Source: Nitratireductor arenosus
Lineage (GTDB): Bacteria; Pseudomonadota; Alphaproteobacteria; Rhizobiales; Rhizobiaceae
DNA length: 64,000 nt
Direction of reading: 5' to 3'
Assembly: GCF_009742725.1 (NCBI RefSeq)
Contig: NZ_WPHG01000003.1
Location: 124,001 to 188,000, forward strand
Numbering within the stretch: position 1 is the first letter of the stretch; the number at the start of each line of letters is the position of its first letter. The translations under genes were made by a program, and so were the position numbers. This document shows, piece by piece, positions 46,184-54,865 of this stretch. The notes under the pieces are model-generated. The model was not told where the DNA came from. It did no database searches and worked only from the letters and a program-made list of their open reading frames with translations.

Positions 46184-46292
46184 GCAGCCATTCCCGAAAC
46201 CAGCGCGCATCGCGCCGGGCAAGCATAAGGGATCGCGCCCGCTTTTGTCTGTGCAACAAATCGTGCGACCGGCCCGCCGTCGCGTACGCGGA

Positions 46293-46655
46293 TCAGAGGT
46301 TCGGCTTCATCAGCCTTTGCAATCCGGGCTGGTTCGGCGAGACATCAGGATTGACCAGCCGGCACGGTTTGGCCGTGAAGACGCACGTCCAGTTGGGATG
46401 GTCCAGACTGCATCCGTTTTGGCTGACGGCGGCGTTTTGCAGCTTCGCCCAGCTTGCGCCATAGGCGGCTTGCGCCTGCTGCCCCCAGCCCTGTTTGGCA
46501 ATCCGGCGGGCGAGCTTTTTCACCTTGTGCTGGCCGATATTGGTCATCGCCGGCTTGCATTGTTTCTGGTACTGCGCCGCGGCGTCGGCCGCGAGCGTCG
46601 CGGCGGCGAGGAAGGTAGCAGACAAGACGGCAAGTGCGGGGCGTTTGTGCGTCAT
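46293..46655 (-). CDS. Small secreted protein, paralogue A
   Basis: A 120-residue protein with a signal peptide of about 27 residues (TFLAAATLAADAAAQ). The mature part has four cysteines and a pattern shared with the next upstream gene: KQCK, NIGQHKVKKLARRIA, AYGASWAKLQ, and WTCVFTAKPC. GGAGCC precedes the ATG. I do not recognise a characterised family. The signal peptide and paired cysteines suggest a disulfide-stabilised periplasmic or secreted protein. Confidence 0.7.
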   Translation of the reverse strand: MTHKRPALAVLSATFLAAATLAADAAAQYQKQCKPAMTNIGQHKVKKLARRIAKQGWGQQAQAAYGASWAKLQNAAVSQNGCSLDHPNWTCVFTAKPCRLVNPDVSPNQPGLQRLMKPNL

Positions 46656-46730
46656 GGTGGCTCCTTGCGTTGAAGCGGGGCACGGCAGGCTCCGGATGTC
46701 GTCCGAGAACCCCAACTCTGTCCACAGACC

Positions 46731-47108
46731 CTAGTCGACGCGCCGGGCTCCCAGGGGAACGGGCCGCGCTGGCTTAGTACCGGGCGCGTGCTCGCCCAGC
46801 GTGCCGGTAATGATACATGGTTGGGCCCTGAACTGGCAGGACCAACCACCCGCGATCTTGGTGCAGTCGTTCATCTGCACCTTCGCCTTGTGCACATCCG
46901 TCCAGGACGCGCCATGCGCGGCGGTGACTTGATCGACCCAGGCGTTCAGCGCGATCTGCCGGGCCTTGCTGACACCCTTGTGTTGGCCGAACGTGGTGAT
47001 CGGCCCTTTGCACTGTTTCTGGGTGGCCGGGGCCGCCTCAGTGGGCCCGCTCGCGGTAATCATGGCCAGAATGGCGGCCAGGCCGGCGGCGGCATGCATG
47101 GGGTTCAT
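46731..47108 (-). CDS. Small secreted protein, paralogue B
   Basis: A 125-residue protein with a signal peptide of about 25 residues and the same four-cysteine pattern as its neighbour: KQCK, TFGQHKGVSKARQIA, AHGASWTDVH and WSCQFRAQPC. A GGGAGG site precedes the ATG. The two genes are tandem on the minus strand, 75 bases apart, and have diverged to roughly one-third identity by eye, so the duplication is old. Function unknown. Confidence 0.7.
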   Translation of the reverse strand: MNPMHAAAGLAAILAMITASGPTEAAPATQKQCKGPITTFGQHKGVSKARQIALNAWVDQVTAAHGASWTDVHKAKVQMNDCTKIAGGWSCQFRAQPCIITGTLGEHAPGTKPARPVPLGARRVD

Positions 47109-47185
47109 GGGAACCTCCCGCATCGGGTTGCAATCGTTGGTCTGGCAACGATGGCCGGCAGCGGCTGAACCGGGTCTGAACGGCT

Positions 47186-48772
47186 CTACGCCGCGTCCCG
47201 GACCTGGTAATCCTTGACCGCGTCGAACCGGACCGCCTTCCAGCGTTCGGCCTCGTAATTGAGTCCGAATTCGTGCGGCGCGAGAAACACCGGGTCGCCG
47301 TCGAGGTCGCGGGCGATGTCGCCGCGATGCGTATCGATGAAGCGCTGCAATTCGTCCTTGTCGGCGGTGATCCACCGACAGACCGAGAACCGCGCCGTCT
47401 CGAAATCCACCGGCAGTGAATATTCCACCTCGAGCCTTACCTTCAAGACGTCGAGCTGCAGCGCGCCGACAACGCCGACGATCGCCGGCGAGCCGTCCTC
47501 GGGCAGGAACAACTGCACCACGCCTTCCTCGGCCATCTGCTGCAGGGCTTCCCGAAGCTTCTTGGCCTTCATCGGGTCGCCGAGCCGCACCCGGCGCAGG
47601 ATTTCGGGCGCGAAGTTCGGTACGCCGCGGAAATAGAGCTCCTCGCCCTCCGTCAGCGTGTCGCCGATCCTCAGCGTGCCGTGATTGGGAATGCCGACCA
47701 CGTCGCCGGCATAGGCCTCGTCGGCGGTGACGCGTGTCTTGGCGAAGAAGAATTGCGGTGCTGACAGGCTCATCGGCTTGCCGGTCCTGACCAGCTTGGC
47801 CTTCATGCCGCGTGTGAGCTTGCCTGAACAGACCCGCACGAAGGCGATGCGGTCGCGATGATTGGGATCCATATTGGCTTGGATCTTGAAGACGAAGGAG
47901 GTCATTTTCGGTTCGCTCGCCTCGACCCTGCGCGTATCGGCGTCCTGGGCGCGCGGTTGCGGGGCAAACGCGCCCAGTGCTTCGATCAGGTCGCGCACGC
48001 CGTAGTTCCTGAGCGCGGAGCCGAAATAGACCGGCGTCAGATGGCCCTCGCGGAAGGCCTGCAGGTCGAACGGCCGGCAGGCGCCGCGTGCGAGTTCCAG
48101 TTCCTCGATGAAATCGGCGCGCTCGTTTTCCGGCAGGAGGCCGGCGACGCGGTTGGAGTCCGGGCCGTTGACCGGAACGCGCTCGACCTCGTCGTCGCCG
48201 CGCCGAACCGCGTTCTCGGCGAGGTGGTAGGTGCCGGAAAAACTCTTGCCGCGGCCGATTGGCCAGGTCACCGGCGCGGTGTCGAGCGCGAGCTTGGCCT
48301 CGATCTCGTCGAGGATTTCGAACGGGTCGCGCGTTTCACGGTCCATCTTGTTGACGAAGGTGACGATCGGAATGTCGCGCAGCCGACACACTTCGAACAG
48401 TTTCAGCGTGCGCGGTTCGATGCCCTTGGCGGCGTCGATCACCATGACGGCCGAATCCACCGCCGTCAGCGTGCGGTAGGTGTCGTCGGCGAAATCCTCG
48501 TGGCCCGGCGTGTCGAGCAGGTTGAAGACATGCTCGCCATATTCGAACGTCATCACCGAGGTGACGACGGAGATTCCGCGCTCGCGCTCGATCTTCATCC
48601 AGTCGGAGCGTGTCTGGATCTTGTCCTTCTTCGCCTTGACCTCGCCGGCGAGTTGGATCGCGCCGCCAAACAAGAGCAGCTTTTCCGTCAGCGTGGTCTT
48701 GCCCGCGTCCGGGTGCGAAATAATCGCGAAGGTCCGGCGGCGCGCGACCGCCTTGTCGAGTGTCTCTGCCAT
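47186..48772 (-). CDS. prfC: Peptide chain release factor 3
   Basis: A 528-residue translational GTPase that recycles release factors RF1/RF2 after termination. G1 is AIISHPDAGKTTLTEKLLL, G2 lies in the RGISVVTSVMTFEY segment, G3 is LLDTPGHEDFADDTYR and G4 FVNKMDRE. The C-terminal domain ending DYQVRD follows the RF3 pattern. Length matches the family. It stands alone, between the small secreted proteins and the pentapeptide-repeat gene. Confidence 0.96.
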   Translation of the reverse strand: MAETLDKAVARRRTFAIISHPDAGKTTLTEKLLLFGGAIQLAGEVKAKKDKIQTRSDWMKIERERGISVVTSVMTFEYGEHVFNLLDTPGHEDFADDTYRTLTAVDSAVMVIDAAKGIEPRTLKLFEVCRLRDIPIVTFVNKMDRETRDPFEILDEIEAKLALDTAPVTWPIGRGKSFSGTYHLAENAVRRGDDEVERVPVNGPDSNRVAGLLPENERADFIEELELARGACRPFDLQAFREGHLTPVYFGSALRNYGVRDLIEALGAFAPQPRAQDADTRRVEASEPKMTSFVFKIQANMDPNHRDRIAFVRVCSGKLTRGMKAKLVRTGKPMSLSAPQFFFAKTRVTADEAYAGDVVGIPNHGTLRIGDTLTEGEELYFRGVPNFAPEILRRVRLGDPMKAKKLREALQQMAEEGVVQLFLPEDGSPAIVGVVGALQLDVLKVRLEVEYSLPVDFETARFSVCRWITADKDELQRFIDTHRGDIARDLDGDPVFLAPHEFGLNYEAERWKAVRFDAVKDYQVRDAA

Positions 48773-48875
48773 TTCGAGGATGTCCGTTGAATGGCGGGCT
48801 TATAGCGGCGCGGACCGCGCGTGTCGAACGGGAATTGTTTGCGTGCGGCGGCGGGCCTTCAAAGGTTGCCTCGCG

Positions 48876-49664
48876 CTATTCGAACGCGCATGGCCAGTCG
48901 CGCGGCGTCATCAGCCCGTCCGGAAGCAAGGTTGCCGCGTCGCCGCAGGCGATGTCGATCTGCTCCTGTCGCAATCCGGTGGCGGCGCCGAGATCGACCC
49001 CTTCGAACCGTGTCAGGAACAGGAAGGCGCCGGCGAAATCGACCGGACCTTCCATCGTCGCGCCGCGAAAATCGGCCCGCGACAGGTTGGCGAGCGCGAA
49101 GCTGTTGTTTGCCAGTGCCGATCCGGAAAATTCGGCCCGGCCAAGCTCGGCCTTCTGGAAGTCGGCTCCCGCCAGCCTGGCATTGTTGAACCGGCTGCGC
49201 TGTAATTCGGCACTGGCGAAGGACGCGTTTTCGGCGGACAGCCCCGACAGGTCGCTGCGATAGGCCTCCACCTTGCCGAAATTCGCTTTCTCGGCGCTGG
49301 CACCGGCGAGCGAGGCGCGCAACAACGTCGCCTTTTCCAGGTTCGCGGAAACCAGCCGCGCGCCGCGCAGATCGGTTTCGCTGAAATCCGTGTCAACGAG
49401 TGCGGCGCCTTCCAGATCGGCGTCTTTCAGGATCAGATTGCTCTTGTTGCAGTCGCGCCAGTCAATGCCGGGTGCGGGCGCGCTCCTGCAGTCGGCCGCC
49501 TGGGCTGCGCCGGTTGCGAGCAGGAGCACGATAATGAAGCCGGCCAGTCGTGTCGGCCACGCGCCAGCACGGTTGAGGCGCTCTTTCGACCGGGTCGGCC
49601 GGTGGGCCCGCGTCCTGGAGGTCATGGATTTTGTTCGCGACAAGGTCAGGGCCTGCTCCCGCAT
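48876..49664 (-). CDS. Pentapeptide-repeat protein with N-terminal membrane/signal segment
   Basis: A 262-residue protein. After a basic N-terminus, a hydrophobic segment (RLAGFIIVLLLATGAAQAADC) should act as signal peptide or anchor. From about residue 80 to 225 the sequence follows A(D/N)LXX repeats (DLEGAALVDTDFSETDLRGA and further), forming a right-handed quadrilateral beta helix. The C-terminus has GLRQEQIDIACGDAATLLPDGL, a motif common after pentapeptide arrays. ATG 49664 follows GGAG; start choice is uncertain. Role unknown, probably periplasmic. Confidence 0.8.
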   Translation of the reverse strand: MREQALTLSRTKSMTSRTRAHRPTRSKERLNRAGAWPTRLAGFIIVLLLATGAAQAADCRSAPAPGIDWRDCNKSNLILKDADLEGAALVDTDFSETDLRGARLVSANLEKATLLRASLAGASAEKANFGKVEAYRSDLSGLSAENASFASAELQRSRFNNARLAGADFQKAELGRAEFSGSALANNSFALANLSRADFRGATMEGPVDFAGAFLFLTRFEGVDLGAATGLRQEQIDIACGDAATLLPDGLMTPRDWPCAFE

Positions 49665-49837
49665 CGGTGCTCCGGGCATCTTACTACAGCAAGCAGCGAA
49701 ACCCGCAAAGCAAGTCGTTTGTCCGTCGGCAAACTCGTTGGGGAAGGCGGCTCATTGTTTGTGCACTGACGGTTGACAGGCTTACGGTTTGACAGTTGGA
49801 TGTCAGTAGTGGGGATAGCAGTCATATCGGGAGGACG

Positions 49838-51403
49838 ATGACTGAGGGGAGGACCCGGCTCGTCGTCGTGGGAGGCGGGACGGCCGGATGGATCGCGGCT
49901 TTGATGCTTCAGCGTCACGCCGCGAGCACGGAGATGGCACTCGACATCGTTGTCGTCGAATCGAGCCGTATTCCGACGATCGGCGTGGGAGAGGGCACAA
50001 CCGCCGTCTTTCGTCAGGTGTTGATGGACCTCGACATCGACGAGACCGACTTCGTGCGCAGGACCGGCGCGACGATCAAATTCGGCATCCGACACAAGGA
50101 CTGGCGCCGCAAGGGCCACTGCTACGACGGGCCGATTGACGATCCCAATCTTTTGGCATTGTCGCGGCAGTTCATGCCGGGCGAGCAGCAGTCGATGTTG
50201 CACATCTATGCGGTGTCGACCGGCTGCAACGTTGCCGATATTCATCTTTTCGGCCAGCTCATGCAGCGCCGGAAATCGCCCTTTGGTCTAGACGGTGACG
50301 AACTCGTCCCGGCCGGGCCGTTTCAACATGCCTTCCATTTCGATCAGGCCAAGGTCGGCGCCTATCTGCGCGAGATCACCACCGGCGTGGAACGGATCGA
50401 TGCAGAGGTCGCCGGTCTGCGCCGCGATGCCGAGACCGGCAATATCGAGGCGCTGGTGATGAGCGACGGCACCGAGCTTGCCGGCGACTTTTTTGTCGAC
50501 TGCACCGGTTTCAGGCGCAAGCTGATCGGCGAAGGCATGGGGGCGCGGTGGATATCCTACCGGGATCACCTGCCGGTCAACCGCGCCATGCCGTTCTGGC
50601 TCGATCATGACGAGACGGACGACATCGCGCCTTATACCTTGGCCTGGGCGCAAGAGGCCGGCTGGATGTGGGCGGTCCCCACCCAGGAGCGTATCGGCTG
50701 CGGTTACGTCTATTCCGACGAATTCACCACGCCCGACGCGGCCAAGGCCGAGATCGAGCGGGCGCTCGGCCGCGAAATCGAGCCGCGCGCCGATCTGCGC
50801 TTCGACAGCGGTCGCCTCGATCGCGCCTGGATCGGCAATTGCCTGGCGCTCGGCCTGTCGTCGAGCTTTCTGGAGCCGCTGGAGGCGACTTCGATCCATG
50901 GCACTGTCGTGCAGATGATGCTGTTCAACCGCTTCTTCCTCAAGGGGGCCTGCAATGCCGACGACACGATGCGGCAAAAATACAACGACGCCGTGTCACG
51001 CCAACTCGGTGATTTCCGCGACTTCATCAATCTGCATTATGTCGGCGAGCGCGACGAACCGTTCTGGCGGCATGCCCGGGGCGAATGCATGAACGAGGCC
51101 ACCCGCGACATGCTTGCCTTCTGCGCCGAAAACATGCCGCGCCGCGCCGATTTCCAGCCTTTTCCGGGCGATTTGCCGCATATCAACGAGCAGCTTTTTT
51201 ATCCGGTGCTCGACGGGCTCGGTCATCTGAAACGGGCTGTGGCCAAGACCGAGATGGCCGTCAATCCGAAAGTGCGTGCCCATGCTCGCAAGGCGATCGA
51301 CGCCCATGTGCGCGATTACAAGAAGGCGGCCGGCACCTGCATCGGCCACCGGCGCTATCTCGAACTCGTGGCCGAAGGAGCCGTCAGCTTCCGCTGGCAG
51401 TAG
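49838..51403 (+). CDS. Flavin-dependent halogenase of the tryptophan halogenase family
   Basis: A 521-residue FAD-dependent halogenase-like protein. FAD motif GGGTAG (residues 12-17), catalytic-type lysine K81 in TIKFG, the halogenase signature WMWAVP (276-281, WxWxIP variant) and E346 in FLEPLEATS, the position of the partner glutamate, are all present. GGGAGGA precedes ATG 49838. Family members chlorinate or brominate tryptophan or other aromatic rings with FADH2 from a partner reductase. No biosynthetic gene cluster, reductase or TonB receptor is adjacent, so the substrate is unknown. An Lrp regulator lies downstream. Confidence 0.88.
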   Translation: MTEGRTRLVVVGGGTAGWIAALMLQRHAASTEMALDIVVVESSRIPTIGVGEGTTAVFRQVLMDLDIDETDFVRRTGATIKFGIRHKDWRRKGHCYDGPIDDPNLLALSRQFMPGEQQSMLHIYAVSTGCNVADIHLFGQLMQRRKSPFGLDGDELVPAGPFQHAFHFDQAKVGAYLREITTGVERIDAEVAGLRRDAETGNIEALVMSDGTELAGDFFVDCTGFRRKLIGEGMGARWISYRDHLPVNRAMPFWLDHDETDDIAPYTLAWAQEAGWMWAVPTQERIGCGYVYSDEFTTPDAAKAEIERALGREIEPRADLRFDSGRLDRAWIGNCLALGLSSSFLEPLEATSIHGTVVQMMLFNRFFLKGACNADDTMRQKYNDAVSRQLGDFRDFINLHYVGERDEPFWRHARGECMNEATRDMLAFCAENMPRRADFQPFPGDLPHINEQLFYPVLDGLGHLKRAVAKTEMAVNPKVRAHARKAIDAHVRDYKKAAGTCIGHRRYLELVAEGAVSFRWQ

Positions 51404-51662
51404 CGCCGTCTTCTTGGCACGCCCGAGACCGGCCTGCTTCCGGCCCGTTCGCGCCTCTGCGGTGCGTGCGCTCGAACAGGTCGCGCACGATCCGGCTCGC
51501 CGTGGTTTGAAAGGCGAATGGCAGGAAGGCGTGGCCCAACGCGGCGAGCGCGGCCAGGGCCAGGCGCCCGGCAAACCACAATGCGAACGCCATATGGCCG
51601 AAATAGGTTTCGTCGACCGAGGCCGGGTGGTCGGTGAACAGTTTTGCGATGAGTGTCGACAT
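51384..51662 (-). CDS. DUF6356-family small membrane protein
   Basis: A 92-residue protein starting MSTLIAKLFTDHPASVDETYFGHMAFALWFAGRLA, the pattern of DUF6356, followed by a hydrophobic stretch (about residues 23-50) and a basic C-terminus. It is convergent with the halogenase gene and its last codons overlap that gene's 3' end by 20 bases. The C-terminal 25 residues are unlike other family members by eye. Function unknown. Confidence 0.75.
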   Translation of the reverse strand: MSTLIAKLFTDHPASVDETYFGHMAFALWFAGRLALAALAALGHAFLPFAFQTTASRIVRDLFERTHRRGANGPEAGRSRACQEDGATASGS

Positions 51663-51730
51663 ATGGGATCTCCTGATGGTGTCGCCACCGGCGGCGACCG
51701 TCGAAATCTTGCGCATAGAATAATCTCTCG

Positions 51731-51752
51731 ATTTGGCGAAAATTTCCCAAAT
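51731..51752. promoter_or_regulatory. ATTTGG-N10-CCAAAT palindrome upstream of the Lrp gene
   Basis: ATTTGG (51731-51736) and CCAAAT (51747-51752) form a perfect inverted repeat with an AT-rich centre, 41 bases upstream of the Lrp-type regulator and 68 bases upstream of the divergent DUF6356 start. The AT-rich dyad fits Lrp/AsnC sites; autoregulation and control of the divergent gene are inferred. Confidence 0.45.
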
Positions 51753-51793
51753 TGTTCTTGAAAACCGTCATTCTGTGAGACAAAAGTCCCGCT

Positions 51794-52264
51794 ATGACGC
51801 TTGAACTTGATGCGATTGACCGGAGAATTCTGGCTGAACTCCAGATCGACGCGACGTTGTCGGCCGAACAGCTCTCGCAGCGTGTCGGCCTGTCGCGCAA
51901 TGCATGCTGGCGGCGGGTGCGCATGCTGGAGGAGAGCGGGGTCATTGCCGGGCGGGTCGCGCTGCTCGATCCGGAAAAGCTTGGCTATGGCCTGTCCGTC
52001 TTCATGCTGATCCGCACGTCGAGCCACGAGCCGCACTGGCTGGAAACGTTCCGCGGTGCGGTGACGTCGCTGCCCGAGATCACCGGTATCTACCGTATGT
52101 CGGGCGATCTCGACTATGTTTTGCGCGCGCGGGTTGCCGACATGAAGGCCTATGACAGGCTTTATCAGCGGCTGATCGCCAAGGTGCCGCTGTCGGACTG
52201 CTCGGCGTCCTTCGTCATGGAGGAGATCCGCGAGACCACCGCGCTGCCCGTTCAGCAGCGTTGA
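51794..52264 (+). CDS. Lrp/AsnC-family transcriptional regulator
   Basis: A 156-residue regulator. N-terminal HTH: LDAIDRRILAELQIDATLSAEQLSQRVGLSRNACWRRVRMLEESGVI. C-terminal RAM ligand-binding domain: EITGIYRMSGDLDYVLRARVADMKAYDRLY. Lrp members respond to amino acids and often control neighbouring transport or catabolic genes. It is divergent from the DUF6356 gene and upstream of an MFS gene that could be its target. Confidence 0.92.
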   Translation: MTLELDAIDRRILAELQIDATLSAEQLSQRVGLSRNACWRRVRMLEESGVIAGRVALLDPEKLGYGLSVFMLIRTSSHEPHWLETFRGAVTSLPEITGIYRMSGDLDYVLRARVADMKAYDRLYQRLIAKVPLSDCSASFVMEEIRETTALPVQQR

Positions 52265-52346
52265 GTTGCAGCGTATGGATGCACGGCGGCACTTGCGTGC
52301 CTGTCGCCGTGCGCGCACACTTTGCCGGCCCAGACACCGGTGATGC

Positions 52347-53543
52347 ATGTCCGTCAGTGCCAAGGCCGTTTCGGTCTCCATCCTCGTCGTCGCCGAAATG
52401 GCCGGGATGAGCCTCTGGTTCGTTTCCGCCGCTGTCCTGCCCGACATGGCGCGTGAAGGCGCGATTTCCGAAACACGCCAAGCCCTTCTCTCGAGCGGCG
52501 TTCAGGCCGGCTTCGTGCTCGGCGCCCTCGCCATCGCGATTTCGGGTCTCGCCGACCGGCTCGATCCGCGCCGGGTTTTCGCGGCCTGCGCGCTCGCCGC
52601 AGCCCTTGCCAATCTTGCCCTTCTTGTCTTGCCCCCCGGCGGCAACGGCATGATCGCCGCGCGCGTTGTCACCGGCGCGCTGCTGGCCGGCGTGTACCCG
52701 GTCGGCATGAAGATCGCCGTCGGCTGGGGCCTGCGTGACAGGGGCCTGCTCGTCGGCTTGCTGGTTGGCGCGCTTACCGTCGGCAAGGCGATGCCCTATC
52801 TCGCCGCCTATCTCGGCGGTACCGCCTGGCGGCCGACGATCGTCCTGATTTCGGCGTTCGCCGCCGCGGGCGGACTTCTGGTGCTGGCGGCCGGTCTCGG
52901 TCCGCACCACGCCCGCGCGGCACGTTTCGACCCCGGCGCCATCCGTCTCGCCTGGATACATCCGCGCATCCGGCGGGCCTATCTGGGTTATTTCGGCCAT
53001 ATGTGGGAGCTGTTTTCGATGTGGGCCTGGGTCGGCGCCGCGCTGACCGTCTCCTACGCCGTATCGATGGACACGCTCGCCGCCGAGAGCCTGGCCAAGC
53101 TGAGCACCTTCGTGGCGATCGCGCTCGGAGCTTTGTTCTGCGTGCCGGCCGGCTGGTATGCCGACCGGGTCGGCAAGGCCGAAATCACCATCATCGCCAT
53201 GGCCGTCAGCGGGGCGGCCGCGCTGTTGACAGCGATCACCTTTGGCGGCCCGCCCTGGCTCAGCTTCGCGCTGGTCGCTCTTTGGGGCATCGCCGTGATC
53301 CCCGATTCGGCGCAGTTTTCGGCCATTGTCGCCGACAATGCGCCGCCCGAACTCGTCGGCAGCCTGATGACCTTCCAGACCGCGCTCGGCTTCACCCTGA
53401 CGATCGCCACCGTCCAGCTCACGCCGCTGGCGGCCGAGGCGTTCGGCTGGCCGGCGGTGCTGGCCGGGCTTGCCCTTGGACCCGCGGTCGGGATCGTGGC
53501 GATGCTGCCGCTGCGCCGGCGCGGCAGGGGCGACATTTCGTGA
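52347..53543 (+). CDS. MFS transporter
   Basis: A 398-residue major facilitator with about 12 membrane segments. [18 protein letters not shown] in helix one, [17 protein letters not shown] as the A-motif region and [14 protein letters not shown] in the middle of the N-terminal half are visible. It follows the Lrp regulator by 82 bases. Drug or metabolite export is the usual role for this subgroup; substrate unknown. Confidence 0.85.
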   Translation: MSVSAKAVSVSILVVAEMAGMSLWFVSAAVLPDMAREGAISETRQALLSSGVQAGFVLGALAIAISGLADRLDPRRVFAACALAAALANLALLVLPPGGNGMIAARVVTGALLAGVYPVGMKIAVGWGLRDRGLLVGLLVGALTVGKAMPYLAAYLGGTAWRPTIVLISAFAAAGGLLVLAAGLGPHHARAARFDPGAIRLAWIHPRIRRAYLGYFGHMWELFSMWAWVGAALTVSYAVSMDTLAAESLAKLSTFVAIALGALFCVPAGWYADRVGKAEITIIAMAVSGAAALLTAITFGGPPWLSFALVALWGIAVIPDSAQFSAIVADNAPPELVGSLMTFQTALGFTLTIATVQLTPLAAEAFGWPAVLAGLALGPAVGIVAMLPLRRRGRGDIS

Positions 53544-53622
53544 TCCGGCTTTTTGCCGCATCGGCCCGCTCCAGGCCTGCGCGGCCGTTGACCCCGCGCG
53601 CCATGTCCGGCAAAGGAGCGCC

Positions 53623-54078
53623 ATGACCACCGCTCTTGGCATCATCCCTCTGCCGCACGCCGCCGGCCTCGACCGTCCCGCCTATGCCAGTGCCGGCGCC
53701 GCCGGGCTGGATCTGCGCGCGGCCGTTCCCGAGGACCGCCAGGTCATCATCCTGCCGGGGCGGCGCGCCCTGGTGCCGACCGGCTTTATCTTCGAGATTC
53801 CCGACGGCTATGAGGGGCAGGTGCGGCCGCGCTCGGGCCTGGCGCTGAAGAACGGCATCACCTGCCTGAATACGCCCGGCACGATTGACAGCGACTATCG
53901 CGGTGAGGTGCAGGTTCTGCTCGTCAATCTCGGTGAGGAGGATTTCGCGGTCACGCGCGGCCTTCGCATTGCCCAACTGGTGCTGGCGCGGGTTTCGCGC
54001 CTGCCGCTCGAGGAGCGTGAGCAGGCCGCAAAGACCGTGCGCGGCGCCGGCGGCTTCGGTTCCACCGGGACGAGGTGA
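53623..54078 (+). CDS. dut: Deoxyuridine 5'-triphosphate nucleotidohydrolase
   Basis: A 151-residue trimeric dUTPase that hydrolyses dUTP to dUMP and pyrophosphate. The five motifs are visible: [42 protein letters not shown] and [16 protein letters not shown] precedes the ATG. The stop overlaps the following HAD gene. In many Rhizobiales dut lies close to coaBC; here it is about 12.6 kb away. Confidence 0.96.
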   Translation: MTTALGIIPLPHAAGLDRPAYASAGAAGLDLRAAVPEDRQVIILPGRRALVPTGFIFEIPDGYEGQVRPRSGLALKNGITCLNTPGTIDSDYRGEVQVLLVNLGEEDFAVTRGLRIAQLVLARVSRLPLEEREQAAKTVRGAGGFGSTGTR

Positions 54079-54731
54079 TGACGCCGCCCCGGCTCGTGCT
54101 GTTCGATTGCGACGGGGTGCTGGTCGACACCGAAACCATCGCCAACCGCCGTCTGGTCGAATTGTTCAACGAGGCGGGTTTCGCCACCGATTACGACTAT
54201 TGCCGGCGCCATTTTTCCGGCCGCTCGCTGACATCGGTTCAAGAAGAGATCGAGGCGTCCGGCGTCAGCCTCGGCGCCGATTTCGTCGACCGCTGGAACG
54301 AGGGCCTGCCGGCGCTGTTTGCCGGCCGGGTCGAGCCTATCCCGCATGTCAGGCAGGCGGTCGAGGCGGTTCGCGACGCGGGCATTGCCTATTGCGTGGC
54401 GACGTCGGCGCGGATTTCCAAGATGCATATCACGCTCGGCGCGACCGGGCTTATGCCGCTGTTCGAGCACGCCCTGTTTTCGGCCACGATGGTCGCGCGC
54501 GGCAAGCCCGCCCCCGACCTGTTCCTGCATGCGGCCAAGACGATGGGACATCCGCCCGAGGCCGCGATCGTCGTGGAGGATTCGGTGCCCGGCACCCGGG
54601 CCGGCAAGGCGGCCGGCATGACGGTGCTTTCATATGCCGGCGATCCGATGGCCGATCGCGACGGGCTGGCGGAAGCCGGGGGCATTCTGTTCGACGACAT
54701 GCGCGACCTGCCTGCTCTGATTGGCCTCTGA
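54078..54731 (+). CDS. HAD-superfamily hydrolase, beta-phosphoglucomutase-like
   Basis: A 217-residue HAD protein: nucleophile motif LFDCDGVLVDTETIANR, motif III lysine in ARGKPAPDLFLHAA and motif IV VVEDSVPGTRAG. The cap insertion is the alpha-helical type of the beta-PGM/phosphatase subgroup. ATG 54078 overlaps the dut stop (TGATG); a GTG one codon earlier is possible. It probably dephosphorylates a sugar phosphate or related metabolite. Confidence 0.9.
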   Translation: MTPPRLVLFDCDGVLVDTETIANRRLVELFNEAGFATDYDYCRRHFSGRSLTSVQEEIEASGVSLGADFVDRWNEGLPALFAGRVEPIPHVRQAVEAVRDAGIAYCVATSARISKMHITLGATGLMPLFEHALFSATMVARGKPAPDLFLHAAKTMGHPPEAAIVVEDSVPGTRAGKAAGMTVLSYAGDPMADRDGLAEAGGILFDDMRDLPALIGL

Positions 54732-54865
54732 GCGGCGAGGCCGGGTGGACGCTGGTGCCCGCCCGGGCTTGTCAGCAGGCCGGGCCTGGACCAAACGTGT
54801 CGCCTTTGCAGCCGGCGGACGTCGGCGTAGCATCCCGCGTGCCACGTCTCACCGGAGGAAACGCG

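Noticed and set aside
48876..49664. Regular short repeats that could suggest a repeat array.
   Set aside because: The periodicity is the coding pattern of pentapeptide repeats (15-base units); there are no conserved DNA repeats with unique spacers, so it is not a CRISPR array.
41014..53622. A horizontally acquired island separating coaBC from dut.
   Set aside because: The genes in between include housekeeping prfC and look like normal chromosomal genes of the same composition; no boundaries, repeats or integrase mark an island.
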